Assembly: GCA_024236175.1 (NCBI GenBank)
Contig: JACKKY010000007.1
Coordinates: 1-64,000, forward strand
Direction of reading: 5' to 3'
Length of the DNA: 64,000 nt
Source of the DNA: Novosphingobium sp.
GTDB lineage: Bacteria; Pseudomonadota; Alphaproteobacteria; Sphingomonadales; Sphingomonadaceae
The first letter of the stretch is position 1. Every line of letters begins with the position of its first letter. Made by a program: the position numbers and the translations under genes. The notes beneath the pieces were generated by a model. That model saw nothing but the letters and a program-made list of their open reading frames with translations, was not told the DNA's origin and did no database searches. Below are positions 23,977-32,581 of this stretch, one piece after another.

Positions 23977-25457
23977 GCCAGCCTGCACCGCCGGACGATA
24001 TCGCGGCCCTTGCGAGGGGCGGGCGGACCAATTTCTTCGGCTTCTTCCTGCGGCTGGCCGCGCGCATCCCGTTCCTGTTCATCGCCGGCCGCGCCGATGC
24101 CTATGGCGCGGCCGCGCTTGGCCGCTTTGCCTCGGCGCTTGTGGTGATCGAGCTGACTGCGATGGTCTGCACCATGGGCGAAAAGCGCGGACTGGCGCAG
24201 AGGCTGTCCGAATCCGACGAGCATCCCGCCAACATCGTCGCGGACGGGACGCTGCTGGCGCTGCTTACTTCGTGCAGCCTGGCAGCGGTGTTCTGGTTCT
24301 TTCCTGCTCCGCTGTTTCCCGGAGGGGAATACAGCCAGATCGACCGGCTGATGGTGATCGCCATCCCCCCGCTGGCTCTTACCGAAATCTGGCTCGCGGG
24401 CCTTGCCTATCGCTACAACATCGCCGCGACTGTGCGCGCCCGGGCGATTGTCGAGCCGTGGACGCTTTCGATCATGGCCGGCGTGATGACTTTCGTGGCG
24501 CCGGAAAGTGGGCTTTCCGTCGCCTACCTCGTTTCGATCTACGCTGCCGCGCTGACTGCGGCGATCCCGTTCCTCAGGGAATACGGCCTTCCCCGGGCAT
24601 GGAGGCCGCGGCCCGGCGCGATGGGCCGGCTCACGCTGCGCAGCCTGCCCCTGGCGGGGGCGGACGCGATCGAATGGGGCACCCGCCGCATCGACATCCT
24701 GATCCTCGGCTTCTTCGCATCGCCGACGGCGGTCGGAGTCTATTACGTCGCGCAGCAGGTCGCGAGCCTTCCGCAGAAGCTCAAGACCAGCTTCGAGCCC
24801 ATCCTGGGGCCGGTGATCACGCGAAACCTGAAAGAGAAGAACTACGGCGCCATCGCAAAGCAGGTCTGCCAGGTGGGTTTCTGGATCACCGCTGCGCAGG
24901 CCGGCATCGCACTGGCGCTCGGCATTCCGGGCGAGGGTGTAATGGGCCTTGTCGGTCCCGCCTTCGTCGGCGGTACCGGTGCCCTTGCGTTTCTGCTGGC
25001 GGCCGAAGTGGCGGCGGCCACCGCGGTCGTGAGCGAAGCGGCGCTGATCTATATGGCGCGCGTCCGCAATCTGGTGGTTTCGGTGGCTACGATCAGCCTG
25101 CAGGCAGCGCTGACTGTCGGCGGGATCATGCTCGTGGAGATGCTGGGGCTGGGCCAGCTGTTCCGCGCTGCGGCTGCCGCAGCGGCCTTGGCCATATCGC
25201 TTGCAGTCGCATCGCTGGTGAAGTCGAGGCTTCTGGCGCGGCAACTTGATCAGCCGATCAACAATTGGCGGTGGTCGCTTGTCTGGGCGGCCGCTCCCGC
25301 CATTCTGGTGGGGTGGGCGGCAACCCGATTCCTGCCGGAATGGGCAGAGCTGGCGTTCGGCATTCCGGCAATTCTGGGAATCTACTGCTGGGTCATCTGG
25401 ACCCGGGGCTTCGGACCCGAAGATCGCATCCTGTTCCGGAAAAGCGCGGCCAGCTAA
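23973..25457 (+). CDS. Polysaccharide/lipopolysaccharide flippase (MATE/MOP superfamily)
   Basis: The 494-residue protein is almost entirely membrane segments, about twelve to fourteen by eye, with short loops and basic positions such as SRLLARQLDQ, in the pattern of Wzx-type oligosaccharide flippases. It would move a lipid-linked glycan across the inner membrane, but no glycosyltransferases are nearby to name a substrate. Translation begins at a TTG that overlaps the gpsA stop (TTGA), which implies coupling. No motif gives a finer assignment. Confidence 0.8.
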   Translation: MSQPAPPDDIAALARGGRTNFFGFFLRLAARIPFLFIAGRADAYGAAALGRFASALVVIELTAMVCTMGEKRGLAQRLSESDEHPANIVADGTLLALLTSCSLAAVFWFFPAPLFPGGEYSQIDRLMVIAIPPLALTEIWLAGLAYRYNIAATVRARAIVEPWTLSIMAGVMTFVAPESGLSVAYLVSIYAAALTAAIPFLREYGLPRAWRPRPGAMGRLTLRSLPLAGADAIEWGTRRIDILILGFFASPTAVGVYYVAQQVASLPQKLKTSFEPILGPVITRNLKEKNYGAIAKQVCQVGFWITAAQAGIALALGIPGEGVMGLVGPAFVGGTGALAFLLAAEVAAATAVVSEAALIYMARVRNLVVSVATISLQAALTVGGIMLVEMLGLGQLFRAAAAAAALAISLAVASLVKSRLLARQLDQPINNWRWSLVWAAAPAILVGWAATRFLPEWAELAFGIPAILGIYCWVIWTRGFGPEDRILFRKSAAS

Positions 25458-25549
25458 CGGTTTGCCGCTCCTGTAGGGCGTTCAGTCGCCGTTCACCGCC
25501 TGTTTGGCCTCATCGTGCGCGGGGCGGACAGACGGAAGGAGGGATGGCC

Positions 25550-27244
25550 ATGCGCATGGCACGGACAATTACCGCGAGCTGTATTACCGCTCTTCTGGCA
25601 GGCTGCGCTGCGCAGCAGGACATGGGGCCGGTAGCATCGGGTCGACCCACCACCGAGGAAGTCGCCGATGGGAGCGACGTGATCGTCACGACGGGCAGCC
25701 GCCAGAACGAAGCGGTCCGGAATGCACCGACCCACACATCGCCCCCACCTCCGCCGCCGGCACCGATTGTCGGAAAGGTGGCCCAGGAAGCCCGGATTGC
25801 TCCGCCGGGCTATCGCGTCCCTCCGGTGATGGTCGCCATAGACCCCGGCCGGGAGCGCTATGACGGCAAGGAAGTCAGTCCGGTTCATCTCGTCAGGGCG
25901 GAACCGGTCTCGACCTTCTCGGTCGACGTGGACACCGGCGCCTACGCGAACACCCGCCGGTTCCTGACCGAAGGCCGCATGCCGCCGCGCGATGCGGTGC
26001 GCAGCGAGGAGCTGATCAACTACTTCCGCTATGACTATCCGCTTCCGGACAGCCGCGACACGCCGTTTTCGATCACTACCGATGTTGCGGTCACGCCGTG
26101 GAATCCCGAAACGCGTCTGATGCGCATCGGCCTGCGCGGATACGACCTTCGGCGTTCGGCCCGTCCGCCCGCGAATCTTGTCTTTCTGGTCGATGTTTCG
26201 GGCTCGATGCGCAGCCAGGACAAGCTGCCGCTGGTGAAGACCGCTCTGTCCGGACTTGCGGGCGAACTTGGCAAGCAGGACCGGGTCTCGATCGTCGTCT
26301 ATGCAGGTGCGGCTGGGCTGGTGCTTGAGCCGACCAGTGACGAACGCAAGATCCGCGCGGCACTGGACAGGCTGCAGGCGGGCGGCTCGACTGCCGGTGC
26401 CGCCGGGCTCAAGCTCGCCTACAATATTGCCCGTGACAATTTCATCGATGGCGGCGTGAACCGCATCCTGATCGCGACCGATGGCGACTTCAACGTCGGC
26501 GTTTCGGATACCAGGTCGCTCATCGAAATGATCGAACGCGAGCGCGAGAATGGCATCACCCTGACCACGCTGGGTTTCGGCACCGGCAACTATAACGAAG
26601 CCATGATGGAGCAGATCGCCGATCACGGGAACGGCAACTACGCCTATATCGACAGCGCGCTGGAGGCGAGGAAGGTGCTGGGCGAGCAGATGAGCTCCAC
26701 CCTGTTCACCATCGCCAAGGACGTGAAGATCCAGGTGGAATTCAATCCCGCGCAAGTCAGCCAGTACCGCCTGCTGGGATATGAAAACCGGGCGCTGCGC
26801 GAGGAGGATTTCGACAACGACCTCGTCGATGCGGGGGATATCGGCGCGGGTCACCAGGTGACGGCGATCTACGAGATCGTGCCGGCGGGCGCGAAAGGCT
26901 GGATCGGGCCGCGCCGCTACGATGATCCGCTACCGGAAGCCGCGCGCGGCAAGGCGGGAGAGCTGGCCTTTGTCAAGCTGCGCTACAAGCTGCCCAACGG
27001 GAAGGCCTCCCGCCTGATTGAACGCGCTGTCCCGGCTGGCCTCATGCATCGCAGCTCGCGGCCTACCGGCGATTTCGCCTTTGCGACCGCAGTGGCGGCT
27101 TTCGGCCAGACCCTGCGCGGTGACGAGATGATGAACGGTTTCACTTTCGACCAGATTACCGGCCTGGCTCGCGGCCAGCACGATTTCTGGCGGCAGGAAT
27201 TCGTGCGGCTTGTCGGCGTGGCGGAATCGCTCAAGGGCGGCTGA
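25550..27244 (+). CDS. Lipoprotein with von Willebrand factor A domain (YfbK-like)
   Basis: The 564-residue protein has a lipoprotein signal with lipobox LLAGC, then a proline-rich linker, a domain before the vWA (VSTFSVDVDTGAYANTRRFL) and the vWA domain with the MIDAS motif DVSGSM. The C-terminal part (FVKLRYKLPNG..., then ARGQHDFWRQEFVRLV) is that of the DUF3520/YfbK group. Such proteins are periplasmic and thought to bind partner proteins through metal. AGGAGG lies 7 nt before the chosen ATG; an ATG at 25544 is too close to it. It heads a four-gene envelope operon. Confidence 0.88.
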   Translation: MRMARTITASCITALLAGCAAQQDMGPVASGRPTTEEVADGSDVIVTTGSRQNEAVRNAPTHTSPPPPPPAPIVGKVAQEARIAPPGYRVPPVMVAIDPGRERYDGKEVSPVHLVRAEPVSTFSVDVDTGAYANTRRFLTEGRMPPRDAVRSEELINYFRYDYPLPDSRDTPFSITTDVAVTPWNPETRLMRIGLRGYDLRRSARPPANLVFLVDVSGSMRSQDKLPLVKTALSGLAGELGKQDRVSIVVYAGAAGLVLEPTSDERKIRAALDRLQAGGSTAGAAGLKLAYNIARDNFIDGGVNRILIATDGDFNVGVSDTRSLIEMIERERENGITLTTLGFGTGNYNEAMMEQIADHGNGNYAYIDSALEARKVLGEQMSSTLFTIAKDVKIQVEFNPAQVSQYRLLGYENRALREEDFDNDLVDAGDIGAGHQVTAIYEIVPAGAKGWIGPRRYDDPLPEAARGKAGELAFVKLRYKLPNGKASRLIERAVPAGLMHRSSRPTGDFAFATAVAAFGQTLRGDEMMNGFTFDQITGLARGQHDFWRQEFVRLVGVAESLKGG

Positions 27245-27328
27245 AATCGAAGGGTGCGGTGCCGCCAGTGCATCAGCCCACGCCTTATCCCGTTGAGTGT
27301 GCGGGCCTGTGCGTCTATCGCTGCGCGC

Positions 27329-28075
27329 GTGACCGTCTATCGCCTCCTGATTGTCCTTGCCGGCGCCGTCGCCACGGCCGTGATCGCATTTGCGAGCAAC
27401 ATGGCGCACGGGCCTGCGCTGATCGAGCAGATCGCGCAGCGGGCCGAACTGGCACGCGACCGGAGTGGTGGGGCGGGCATCGAGCTCGACTTCACCACGC
27501 CGCAGGGCTGGCTTACGCGCCATCCCGTCCTTAGCGGCGGCGACCGGCTGGACGAAGAAACGCGTTCCAGAACGGCGGCCGCCATCGTCGCGGTGCCGGG
27601 GACCGGCGGCGTGGTGTGGCAAGGCGGAAAGCCGGATGGCGAGGGCACTCTTGGCGGGGCAGGCCAGCGTTCGGTCCATTGTCAGGAAGACGTAGAGGCC
27701 ATCGTCAAGGCTCGTTCCATCCGCTTCAACGAGGCGAGCGCTTCCATTGATCCCGCCAGCGAGAAGCTGCTCGATGAGGTGGCGATTGCGCTCAAGCCCT
27801 GCGTCGGCGGCATAATTGCGATCACCGGCCACACTGACAGCGCCGGCGATGAGGGAGCGAATCTCGCATTGTCGAAGGCGCGCGCGGATGCGATCCGCTG
27901 GGCGCTGATCGGTCGCGGCATTCCTGCCGACGGGCTTCGTGCTGCCGGCAAGGGCTCGAGCGAGCCGATCGAAGGCCTCGATCCCGCCGACCCGGCAAAC
28001 CGCCGCATTGAGTTTTCGGTGATCGCGACCATGCCGCTCAAGCCGACGCCGATCGACACACCAGGGCCGAGCTAG
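27329..28075 (+). CDS. OmpA-family C-terminal domain protein with N-terminal anchor
   Basis: The roughly 248-residue protein starts with a membrane segment (YRLLIVLAGAVATAVIAFA), has a periplasmic middle, and ends with an OmpA-like peptidoglycan-binding domain: SIRFNEASASIDPASEKLLDEVA, GHTDSAGDEGANLALSKARADAI and the GKGSSEP...NRRIEFSV end. The start is uncertain: I prefer the GTG at 27329 just before the hydrophobic segment, but a GTG at 27254, 10 nt after the vWA stop with weak AAGG, is also in frame. It probably tethers a complex to the cell wall. Confidence 0.75.
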   Translation: MTVYRLLIVLAGAVATAVIAFASNMAHGPALIEQIAQRAELARDRSGGAGIELDFTTPQGWLTRHPVLSGGDRLDEETRSRTAAAIVAVPGTGGVVWQGGKPDGEGTLGGAGQRSVHCQEDVEAIVKARSIRFNEASASIDPASEKLLDEVAIALKPCVGGIIAITGHTDSAGDEGANLALSKARADAIRWALIGRGIPADGLRAAGKGSSEPIEGLDPADPANRRIEFSVIATMPLKPTPIDTPGPS

Positions 28076-28084
28076 GAGCGCGCG

Positions 28085-28177
28085 ATGCCGATGTGGGTGG
28101 AAATGCAGGTGCTGATGCTGCTGACATACGCCGCCGGGCTGGGGCTCGGCTGGCTGCTGTTCAAACGGAGGGCGTAA
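28085..28177 (+). CDS. Single-pass membrane microprotein, 30 aa
   Basis: A strong AGGAG, overlapping the OmpA-family stop, lies 6 nt before this ATG. The frame encodes one membrane helix (LMLLTYAAGLGLGWLLF) flanked by an N-terminal acidic Glu and a basic KRRA end. It ends 3 nt before the next gene. The tight packing and ribosome site support real translation, though at this length the evidence is modest. It may help assemble the operon's envelope complex. Confidence 0.5.
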   Translation: MPMWVEMQVLMLLTYAAGLGLGWLLFKRRA

Positions 28178-28180
28178 CTC

Positions 28181-28771
28181 GTGGTTCAAATGATCGAGGC
28201 AAACTGGCTGGCTTTCGTGCTGGCGCTGCTGATCGGCCTGCTGGTCGCCTGGTGGCTGTTCGCCAGGGGATCGAAGGGCGCAGAGCCGCGTGGCCGCCGG
28301 CCCGACGTGCTCGACGAGGGTGCCGAACCGGCCAAGCGCAACCAGGCGCTGATCGATGCTCCAAGCGCGGCGTCTTCGGCCGCCACGATAACCCCGCCGC
28401 CGCAGGCCGGCGCAATGGCAGGGGTGGGCGAAGTGATCGCGGTCGCCGCCCAGGACGAGATAGAGGAAGCCGAAGCGGCCCGGGCCGTGCAGGAGCCCCC
28501 CGCCGGACCGGCGCCCGAACCGGCGACGGGCGAGGGCGACGATCTCAGCCGTATCAAGGGGCTCGGCCCGAAACTCGTCGTGCTGCTGCAATCGCTGGGC
28601 GTGACGCGCTTCGAGCAGATTGCCGGCTGGTCGGAGGAAGACATCGACCGGATCGACGGCCAGCTCGGCGCATTCGCCGGCCGTATCCGCCGCGACAGCT
28701 GGGTGGAGCAGGCGAAGTTCCTCGCCGGTGGCGACACGGCGGGTTTCGAGGCGAAGTTCGGGAAATTGTGA
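28181..28771 (+). CDS. Membrane-anchored helix-hairpin-helix protein
   Basis: The 196-residue protein has an N-terminal membrane helix (LAFVLALLIGLLVAWWLFA), a long acidic and alanine-rich linker, and a C-terminal domain with DDLSRIKGLGPKLVVLLQSLGVTRFEQIAGWSEEDI, a helix-hairpin-helix of the type seen in NuoE-like and L21-like extensions. HhH domains often bind DNA, but here the domain probably mediates contacts at the membrane. GGAGGG lies about 8 nt before the GTG. It is the last gene of the vWA-OmpA operon. Confidence 0.75.
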   Translation: MVQMIEANWLAFVLALLIGLLVAWWLFARGSKGAEPRGRRPDVLDEGAEPAKRNQALIDAPSAASSAATITPPPQAGAMAGVGEVIAVAAQDEIEEAEAARAVQEPPAGPAPEPATGEGDDLSRIKGLGPKLVVLLQSLGVTRFEQIAGWSEEDIDRIDGQLGAFAGRIRRDSWVEQAKFLAGGDTAGFEAKFGKL

Positions 28772-28826
28772 AGCTGGCGGTCGCCTGCATGCCGGCTAGC
28801 AGAGGCACATACAGGAGAATGACGAG

Positions 28827-29504
28827 CTAGCGTGGCTGTTCGCCGAAGACCGGGCTTTCCAGCCAGGCAACCATGCACTCGGCCAGGCTGGCGAATTCGC
28901 GCCTGAAACTGCGCCGCCAGCCTTCCTCGCTCTCTTCGTCCTCCAGCTCCGCCGGGTCCCAGACCACCACCGCGCCGTCGTCGAGATCGAGGCTGACGAT
29001 GACCAGTTCCTCGTCGAAAACGGGCAGCAGGTTGGCCGGCCAAGGCTGACCGGTGGGGCCGAACGGCTCTTCGGTGTATTCGCGATAGCGTTCCACCAGT
29101 TGGTCGAGGGGCAACAGCCCGCGCCCCTGGCCGAAGCCGCCGTCGCCGATCGCGTAAAGCTGGCGCAGTTCCTGCGGGATCCTCCGGCCGATCCGCGCTT
29201 CGGCAAGGGCGAGTTCCCCTTCCGTCGGCGGTTGGGCGAGCTGGAGCGAAGGGGCTTCGCCGCCCATGCGGAGCGCGCTGCGGGGACCCATCGCCACACC
29301 ACCGTCCAGCACGTCCAGCGGGCCTGCGAACTGCTGAAGGACATCGGGCAGGCCGGGCGCGCCGTGACGCCGCAGGTCCTCGGCCAGGCGGGCGAAATCG
29401 AGCGGCTGGGCAGCAGCTTCGATGCCGGACGTGAACGTCCGCCGGCGCGGGTCGTTGGCCCGCTCCGCGATGCGCAGGAACTGTTCGGGCGGGATGGCAA
29501 TCAT
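28827..29504 (-). CDS. SMI1/KNR4 (SUKH) family protein
   Basis: The 225-residue protein carries the SUKH pattern in its second half: PPTEGELALAEARIGRRIPQELRQLYAIGDGGFG, then the LLPLDQLVERYRE block and VFDEELVIVSLDLDDGAVVVWDP. Bacterial SUKH proteins are often immunity proteins in polymorphic toxin systems, but solitary ones like this, with an unrelated N-terminal 90 residues, may have housekeeping roles. No toxin gene lies next to it. It stands alone between the vWA operon and the ferredoxin. Confidence 0.8.
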   Translation of the reverse strand: MIAIPPEQFLRIAERANDPRRRTFTSGIEAAAQPLDFARLAEDLRRHGAPGLPDVLQQFAGPLDVLDGGVAMGPRSALRMGGEAPSLQLAQPPTEGELALAEARIGRRIPQELRQLYAIGDGGFGQGRGLLPLDQLVERYREYTEEPFGPTGQPWPANLLPVFDEELVIVSLDLDDGAVVVWDPAELEDEESEEGWRRSFRREFASLAECMVAWLESPVFGEQPR

Positions 29505-29605
29505 GCGCTGCTCCGGGGTGTGGAACCGTAGAATTACCGTGCGATGGTTCCCGGAGGATTAACGGCGCGGCTCGGCCGGCAACGGTTTTTTGCAGCCGGT
29601 CCGGA

Positions 29606-29926
29606 TCAATACTGGCTTTTCGGCATCCGCACTTCGATGCCGTCCAGCTCCTCGGTGACGGGTATCTGGCAGGACAGGCGAACGCCGGGATCCTCGTCGC
29701 CCGAGTACTGGATCATCTCGCTTTCGCTCTCTTCCGGCGGCTGCAGCCTGTCGCGCCATTCCTCGGGGATATAGACCCGGCAGGTGCCGCAGGCGCAGTT
29801 CCCGCCACATTCCGCGACGATGGCCTCGATCCCTTGATTCACCGCAGCCTTCATCATCGACAGGCCGAGCGGCGCATCCACCGTGTGCCGCTCGCCATTG
29901 TCCTCGATGTAGGTAATCTTGACCAA
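29606..29926 (-). CDS. [2Fe-2S] ferredoxin (putidaredoxin type) for the P450
   Basis: The 106-residue ferredoxin has cysteines C40, C46, C49 and C86 in the adrenodoxin/putidaredoxin spacing (C-x5-C-x2-C-x36-C). It passes electrons to a P450. I start at a TTG with AGGAGG 5 nt upstream, which gives the usual N-terminus VKITYIEDNGERH; another TTG at 29941 adds five residues and has no site. It follows the P450 gene by 31 nt on the same strand, so the pair is operonic. No ferredoxin reductase lies nearby. Confidence 0.88.
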   Translation of the reverse strand: MVKITYIEDNGERHTVDAPLGLSMMKAAVNQGIEAIVAECGGNCACGTCRVYIPEEWRDRLQPPEESESEMIQYSGDEDPGVRLSCQIPVTEELDGIEVRMPKSQY

Positions 29927-29957
29927 TCCGGCCTCCTGCAAATCCTTCGCCGTCCCG

Positions 29958-31232
29958 TCAGTCGATGCGGTCGAACAGCACCTGCATCTCCAGGACCCCG
30001 CGCAGCGAATAGTTCATCAGGTAGTCGAACTCCCATTGACCCGGGCTGCCGTGCTTTTCCTCGTCGATCCGGATGTTCCGGAACCGGTCGAACATCCGCT
30101 CGAGCGAGACGCGGCCTTCGGCGCGGGCCAGCGGGCCGCCGGCGCAGGCGTGGATGCCCCGTCCGAAAGTGACATGGGTGCGCAGGTTGGAGCGATCCAT
30201 GTCGAACTTGCCGGGGTTCTCGAACTTGCGCGGATCGCGGTTCATGCCGGCCAGATGCAGCATGACATGGGTGCCGGGCGCGATGTCGACGCCGCCGACG
30301 GTGATCGGCCGTCGGCACAGGCGGAACGTACTCTTGGTGGTGCCCTGCATGCGCAGCACTTCCTCGATGAAATCGGGAATGCGCGAACGGTCCGCCCGCA
30401 GGCGGTCCTCGAGGTCGGGATATTCGCTGAGGTAGCGCATCATCCCGGTGAACAGCTGCACGGTCGTATCCTGGCCGGCGCCGAACAGGAACGTGGCGAC
30501 GGCCACGACTTCCAGCGGATCGGGCAGGCTGCCGTCGTCGACGGTCTGGTGCGCGAGCCGCGTCAGCACGTCGTCGCGGGGATTGGCCCGGCGGTCGGTG
30601 ATGTACTGGACGAAGTGCATGCCCATCTTCATCAGCGGGTTGTTGGCGAAATCGAACTGGCCGCCCAGCGTGCCGGGCATCTGGTCCGGCGCGCCGATCA
30701 GCCCGCGCACCTCATTGTGGTCCTCCTTGGGCACGCCGAGCAGGTCGGCGATCACCAGCTGGGCGAAAGGCTGGCCGTATTGCGATACGACATCGAACCG
30801 GCCGTCATCGATGAACTCGTCGATGATCTCGTTGGCCAGCGTGTGCATGAACTCCTCGTTCGCCTTGAGGCGCGCGGGGGTGATGATGCCGTTGAGGATC
30901 GACTTGGAGCGGTTGTGCGCGGGCAGGTCCTGGTTGATGATCGAATCCGCGAAGGGGAACTGCTTGCGGCAGTCGGCGATCTGCTCGTCCATGTCGCGCG
31001 AGCGGTCGAAGGCATAGGGCAGGAACGGGCCGGTGGTGCAGTCCACCGCGGAGAAGTTCTCGTCGTCCTTGAAGATGGAGTTGCCCTCGTCATAGCCGGT
31101 GACGTGGACGACATCGTCGCGCAGCGGATCGCGGGTGACAGGCCCCATCTCGCGCAGGTACTCGAAAAAGGGATAGGGATCCGCCGTGACTTCGGCGTCG
31201 TTGAAAACGTCGGCTTTCTCGTACTTGGTCAT
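29958..31232 (-). CDS. Cytochrome P450 (bacterial class I)
   Basis: The 424-residue soluble P450 has the I-helix oxygen motif GAGQDTT (251-257), the K-helix EVLR (291-294) and the heme loop FGRGIHACAGG with Cys363. Electrons would come from the ferredoxin encoded after it. Such enzymes hydroxylate terpenoids, steroids or aromatics; the substrate is not clear from sequence. The ATG at 31232 has GGAGAGG upstream and fits family length, unlike a frame to 31274. A palindrome just upstream suggests control by a TetR or similar regulator encoded elsewhere. Confidence 0.93.
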   Translation of the reverse strand: MTKYEKADVFNDAEVTADPYPFFEYLREMGPVTRDPLRDDVVHVTGYDEGNSIFKDDENFSAVDCTTGPFLPYAFDRSRDMDEQIADCRKQFPFADSIINQDLPAHNRSKSILNGIITPARLKANEEFMHTLANEIIDEFIDDGRFDVVSQYGQPFAQLVIADLLGVPKEDHNEVRGLIGAPDQMPGTLGGQFDFANNPLMKMGMHFVQYITDRRANPRDDVLTRLAHQTVDDGSLPDPLEVVAVATFLFGAGQDTTVQLFTGMMRYLSEYPDLEDRLRADRSRIPDFIEEVLRMQGTTKSTFRLCRRPITVGGVDIAPGTHVMLHLAGMNRDPRKFENPGKFDMDRSNLRTHVTFGRGIHACAGGPLARAEGRVSLERMFDRFRNIRIDEEKHGSPGQWEFDYLMNYSLRGVLEMQVLFDRID

Positions 31233-31256
31233 GGCCCTCTCCACACGAAGGATTTG

Positions 31257-31273
31257 TGATATACACTGTATCA
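31257..31273 (-). promoter_or_regulatory. Palindromic operator candidate upstream of the P450 gene
   Basis: TGATA at 31257-31261 and TATCA at 31269-31273 form an inverted repeat around a 7-nt centre, within a locally AT-rich stretch 25 bp upstream of the P450 ATG. The layout fits a repressor site overlapping the promoter. The cognate regulator is not in the window. Confidence 0.4.
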
Positions 31274-31313
31274 TTAATCCGGGGCGCGGATCGCGTCAAT
31301 CGCTTCCTTGAAG

Positions 31314-31337
31314 GTGACAAAGGTTACACCCTGTCAC
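31314..31337. repeat. 24-bp imperfect palindrome, copy 2
   Basis: This is the exact reverse complement of 10079-10102. Its ends are GTGACA and TGTCAC. It lies in the 270-bp gap between the P450 and the 2OG oxygenase gene; nothing else recognisable was seen between 31338 and 31502. Confidence 0.75.
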
Positions 31338-31502
31338 CCTGCGTTTAATGGCCTAAACCCAGATATTTCAATCCGTTGCCGGGAAACACGTCGGGTGACA
31401 CTTCTCCGGGGAAAAAGGCGCCGGCATTGCCAGAGCGCAGGCAGCCAAACCCCGGCAGGCGCATCATGACAGGTGGGATCGGCGTTGGAAAATCGCGGTG
31501 AG

Positions 31503-32195
31503 TCAGGCCGCATCATGGAAAATGATGCCGAGCGTCCAGCGTTCACCGTAGCGGACCCGGCTCACCCCGTGGCGAAGCTGGACCTTGCGGTAGCCGCGCT
31601 GGCCGGGGACGGGGCGTTCCCGCACCGGGAAGACCACAGCATCTCCTTGCTCCATATGCACGACTTCGGGCCGCGACTGCATGCGGGGACGCTGTTCCGA
31701 AAGGACGAATTCGCCACCGCTGAAGTCGCGTCCCGGCGCGGACAGGAGGACGACGACCTGAAGCGGGAAGACGCATTCCCCGTAAATGTCCTGATGCAAT
31801 GCGTTCCAGTCGCCCGGTCCGTAGCGCAGGATCAGCGGCGTTGGCTTGATCTGCCCCAGTGCCCGGCACCGGTCGATGTAGGCCTGGTGTTCTTCCGGGT
31901 AGCTTTCGCTGCGGCCCAGTTGCGCCGCCCAGCGGTTCGCGATCCGGGCGAGCGACGGATAGAGCGCCGTGCGCAGGCGGGCGACGGGTTCGGGCAGGGG
32001 ATAATCGAAGTAGCGATAGGTGCCGCTGCCATAACCGTGACGCGCCATCACCACCTCCTTGCGGAAGCGCGCCGGATCATCCCAAAGTGCGACCATCGAG
32101 GCGCATTCGGCGGGGGATAGCAGGGTGGGGAGAACGGCGGCGCCGTGCGTGTCGAGGTCGGCAAGATCGGGATCGGCAGGAGTCATGGCAGGCAT
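31503..32195 (-). CDS. 2OG-Fe(II) oxygenase, COG3826 type
   Basis: The 230-residue protein has the HxD iron-binding pair in WNALHQDIYGECVFPLQVVVLLS and a later conserved His and Arg (QLRHGVSRVRYGERWTLGIIF) that bind iron and 2-oxoglutarate. COG3826 members are widespread in proteobacteria and uncharacterised, related to prolyl hydroxylases and AlkB-like enzymes. GAGGG lies 7 nt before the ATG. It lies 58 nt downstream of the HigA-like gene on the same strand. Confidence 0.85.
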   Translation of the reverse strand: MPAMTPADPDLADLDTHGAAVLPTLLSPAECASMVALWDDPARFRKEVVMARHGYGSGTYRYFDYPLPEPVARLRTALYPSLARIANRWAAQLGRSESYPEEHQAYIDRCRALGQIKPTPLILRYGPGDWNALHQDIYGECVFPLQVVVLLSAPGRDFSGGEFVLSEQRPRMQSRPEVVHMEQGDAVVFPVRERPVPGQRGYRKVQLRHGVSRVRYGERWTLGIIFHDAA

Positions 32196-32253
32196 GGTAG
32201 CGCCCTCTTGCCCCATGTCCTTCCCGTTTCTTGTCGGGAAAGGTGCTGCCTGC

Positions 32254-32574
32254 TCAGGCGGCGCGCGGGACGATGCGGTCAAGCTCGCCGTTCAATGCGC
32301 GTTTGGCTTCGAGCAGTTCGTAGCAATCCTGAAGGCGCAGGAAGAATCCTTCCGACATACGGAAATAGCGGCCGAGGCGCAGGTCCAGTTCGCCGTCGAC
32401 AGCCCTGGTCCCGTCGATCATGGCTTGCAGGCGCGCGGGATCGACCGCGATGGCTTTGGCCAAGGCGGCGCAATCGAGCCCCAGCGGCTCCATGAATTCC
32501 GACACCAGCAATTCACCCGCAAGACTGTTGTGCAGCCAGTCTGGGTTAGTGGTAGTCGGCGATTTCGACGTCAT
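32254..32574 (-). CDS. HigA-type XRE regulator/antitoxin
   Basis: The 106-residue protein matches HigA antidotes: LHNSLAGELLVSEFMEPLGLDCAALAKAIAVDPARLQAMIDG forms the helix-turn-helix (about residues 20-60) and LRLGRYFRMSEGFFLRLQDCYEL the conserved second half. In the usual pair a HigB RelE-fold toxin precedes it; here the gene before it is a DUF4238 protein, whose stop lies 7 nt upstream (ATG at 32580 is an alternative start, 1 nt after that stop). It has native high GC while its upstream neighbour does not. Confidence 0.85.
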   Translation of the reverse strand: MTSKSPTTTNPDWLHNSLAGELLVSEFMEPLGLDCAALAKAIAVDPARLQAMIDGTRAVDGELDLRLGRYFRMSEGFFLRLQDCYELLEAKRALNGELDRIVPRAA

Positions 32575-32581
32575 GCGCATC

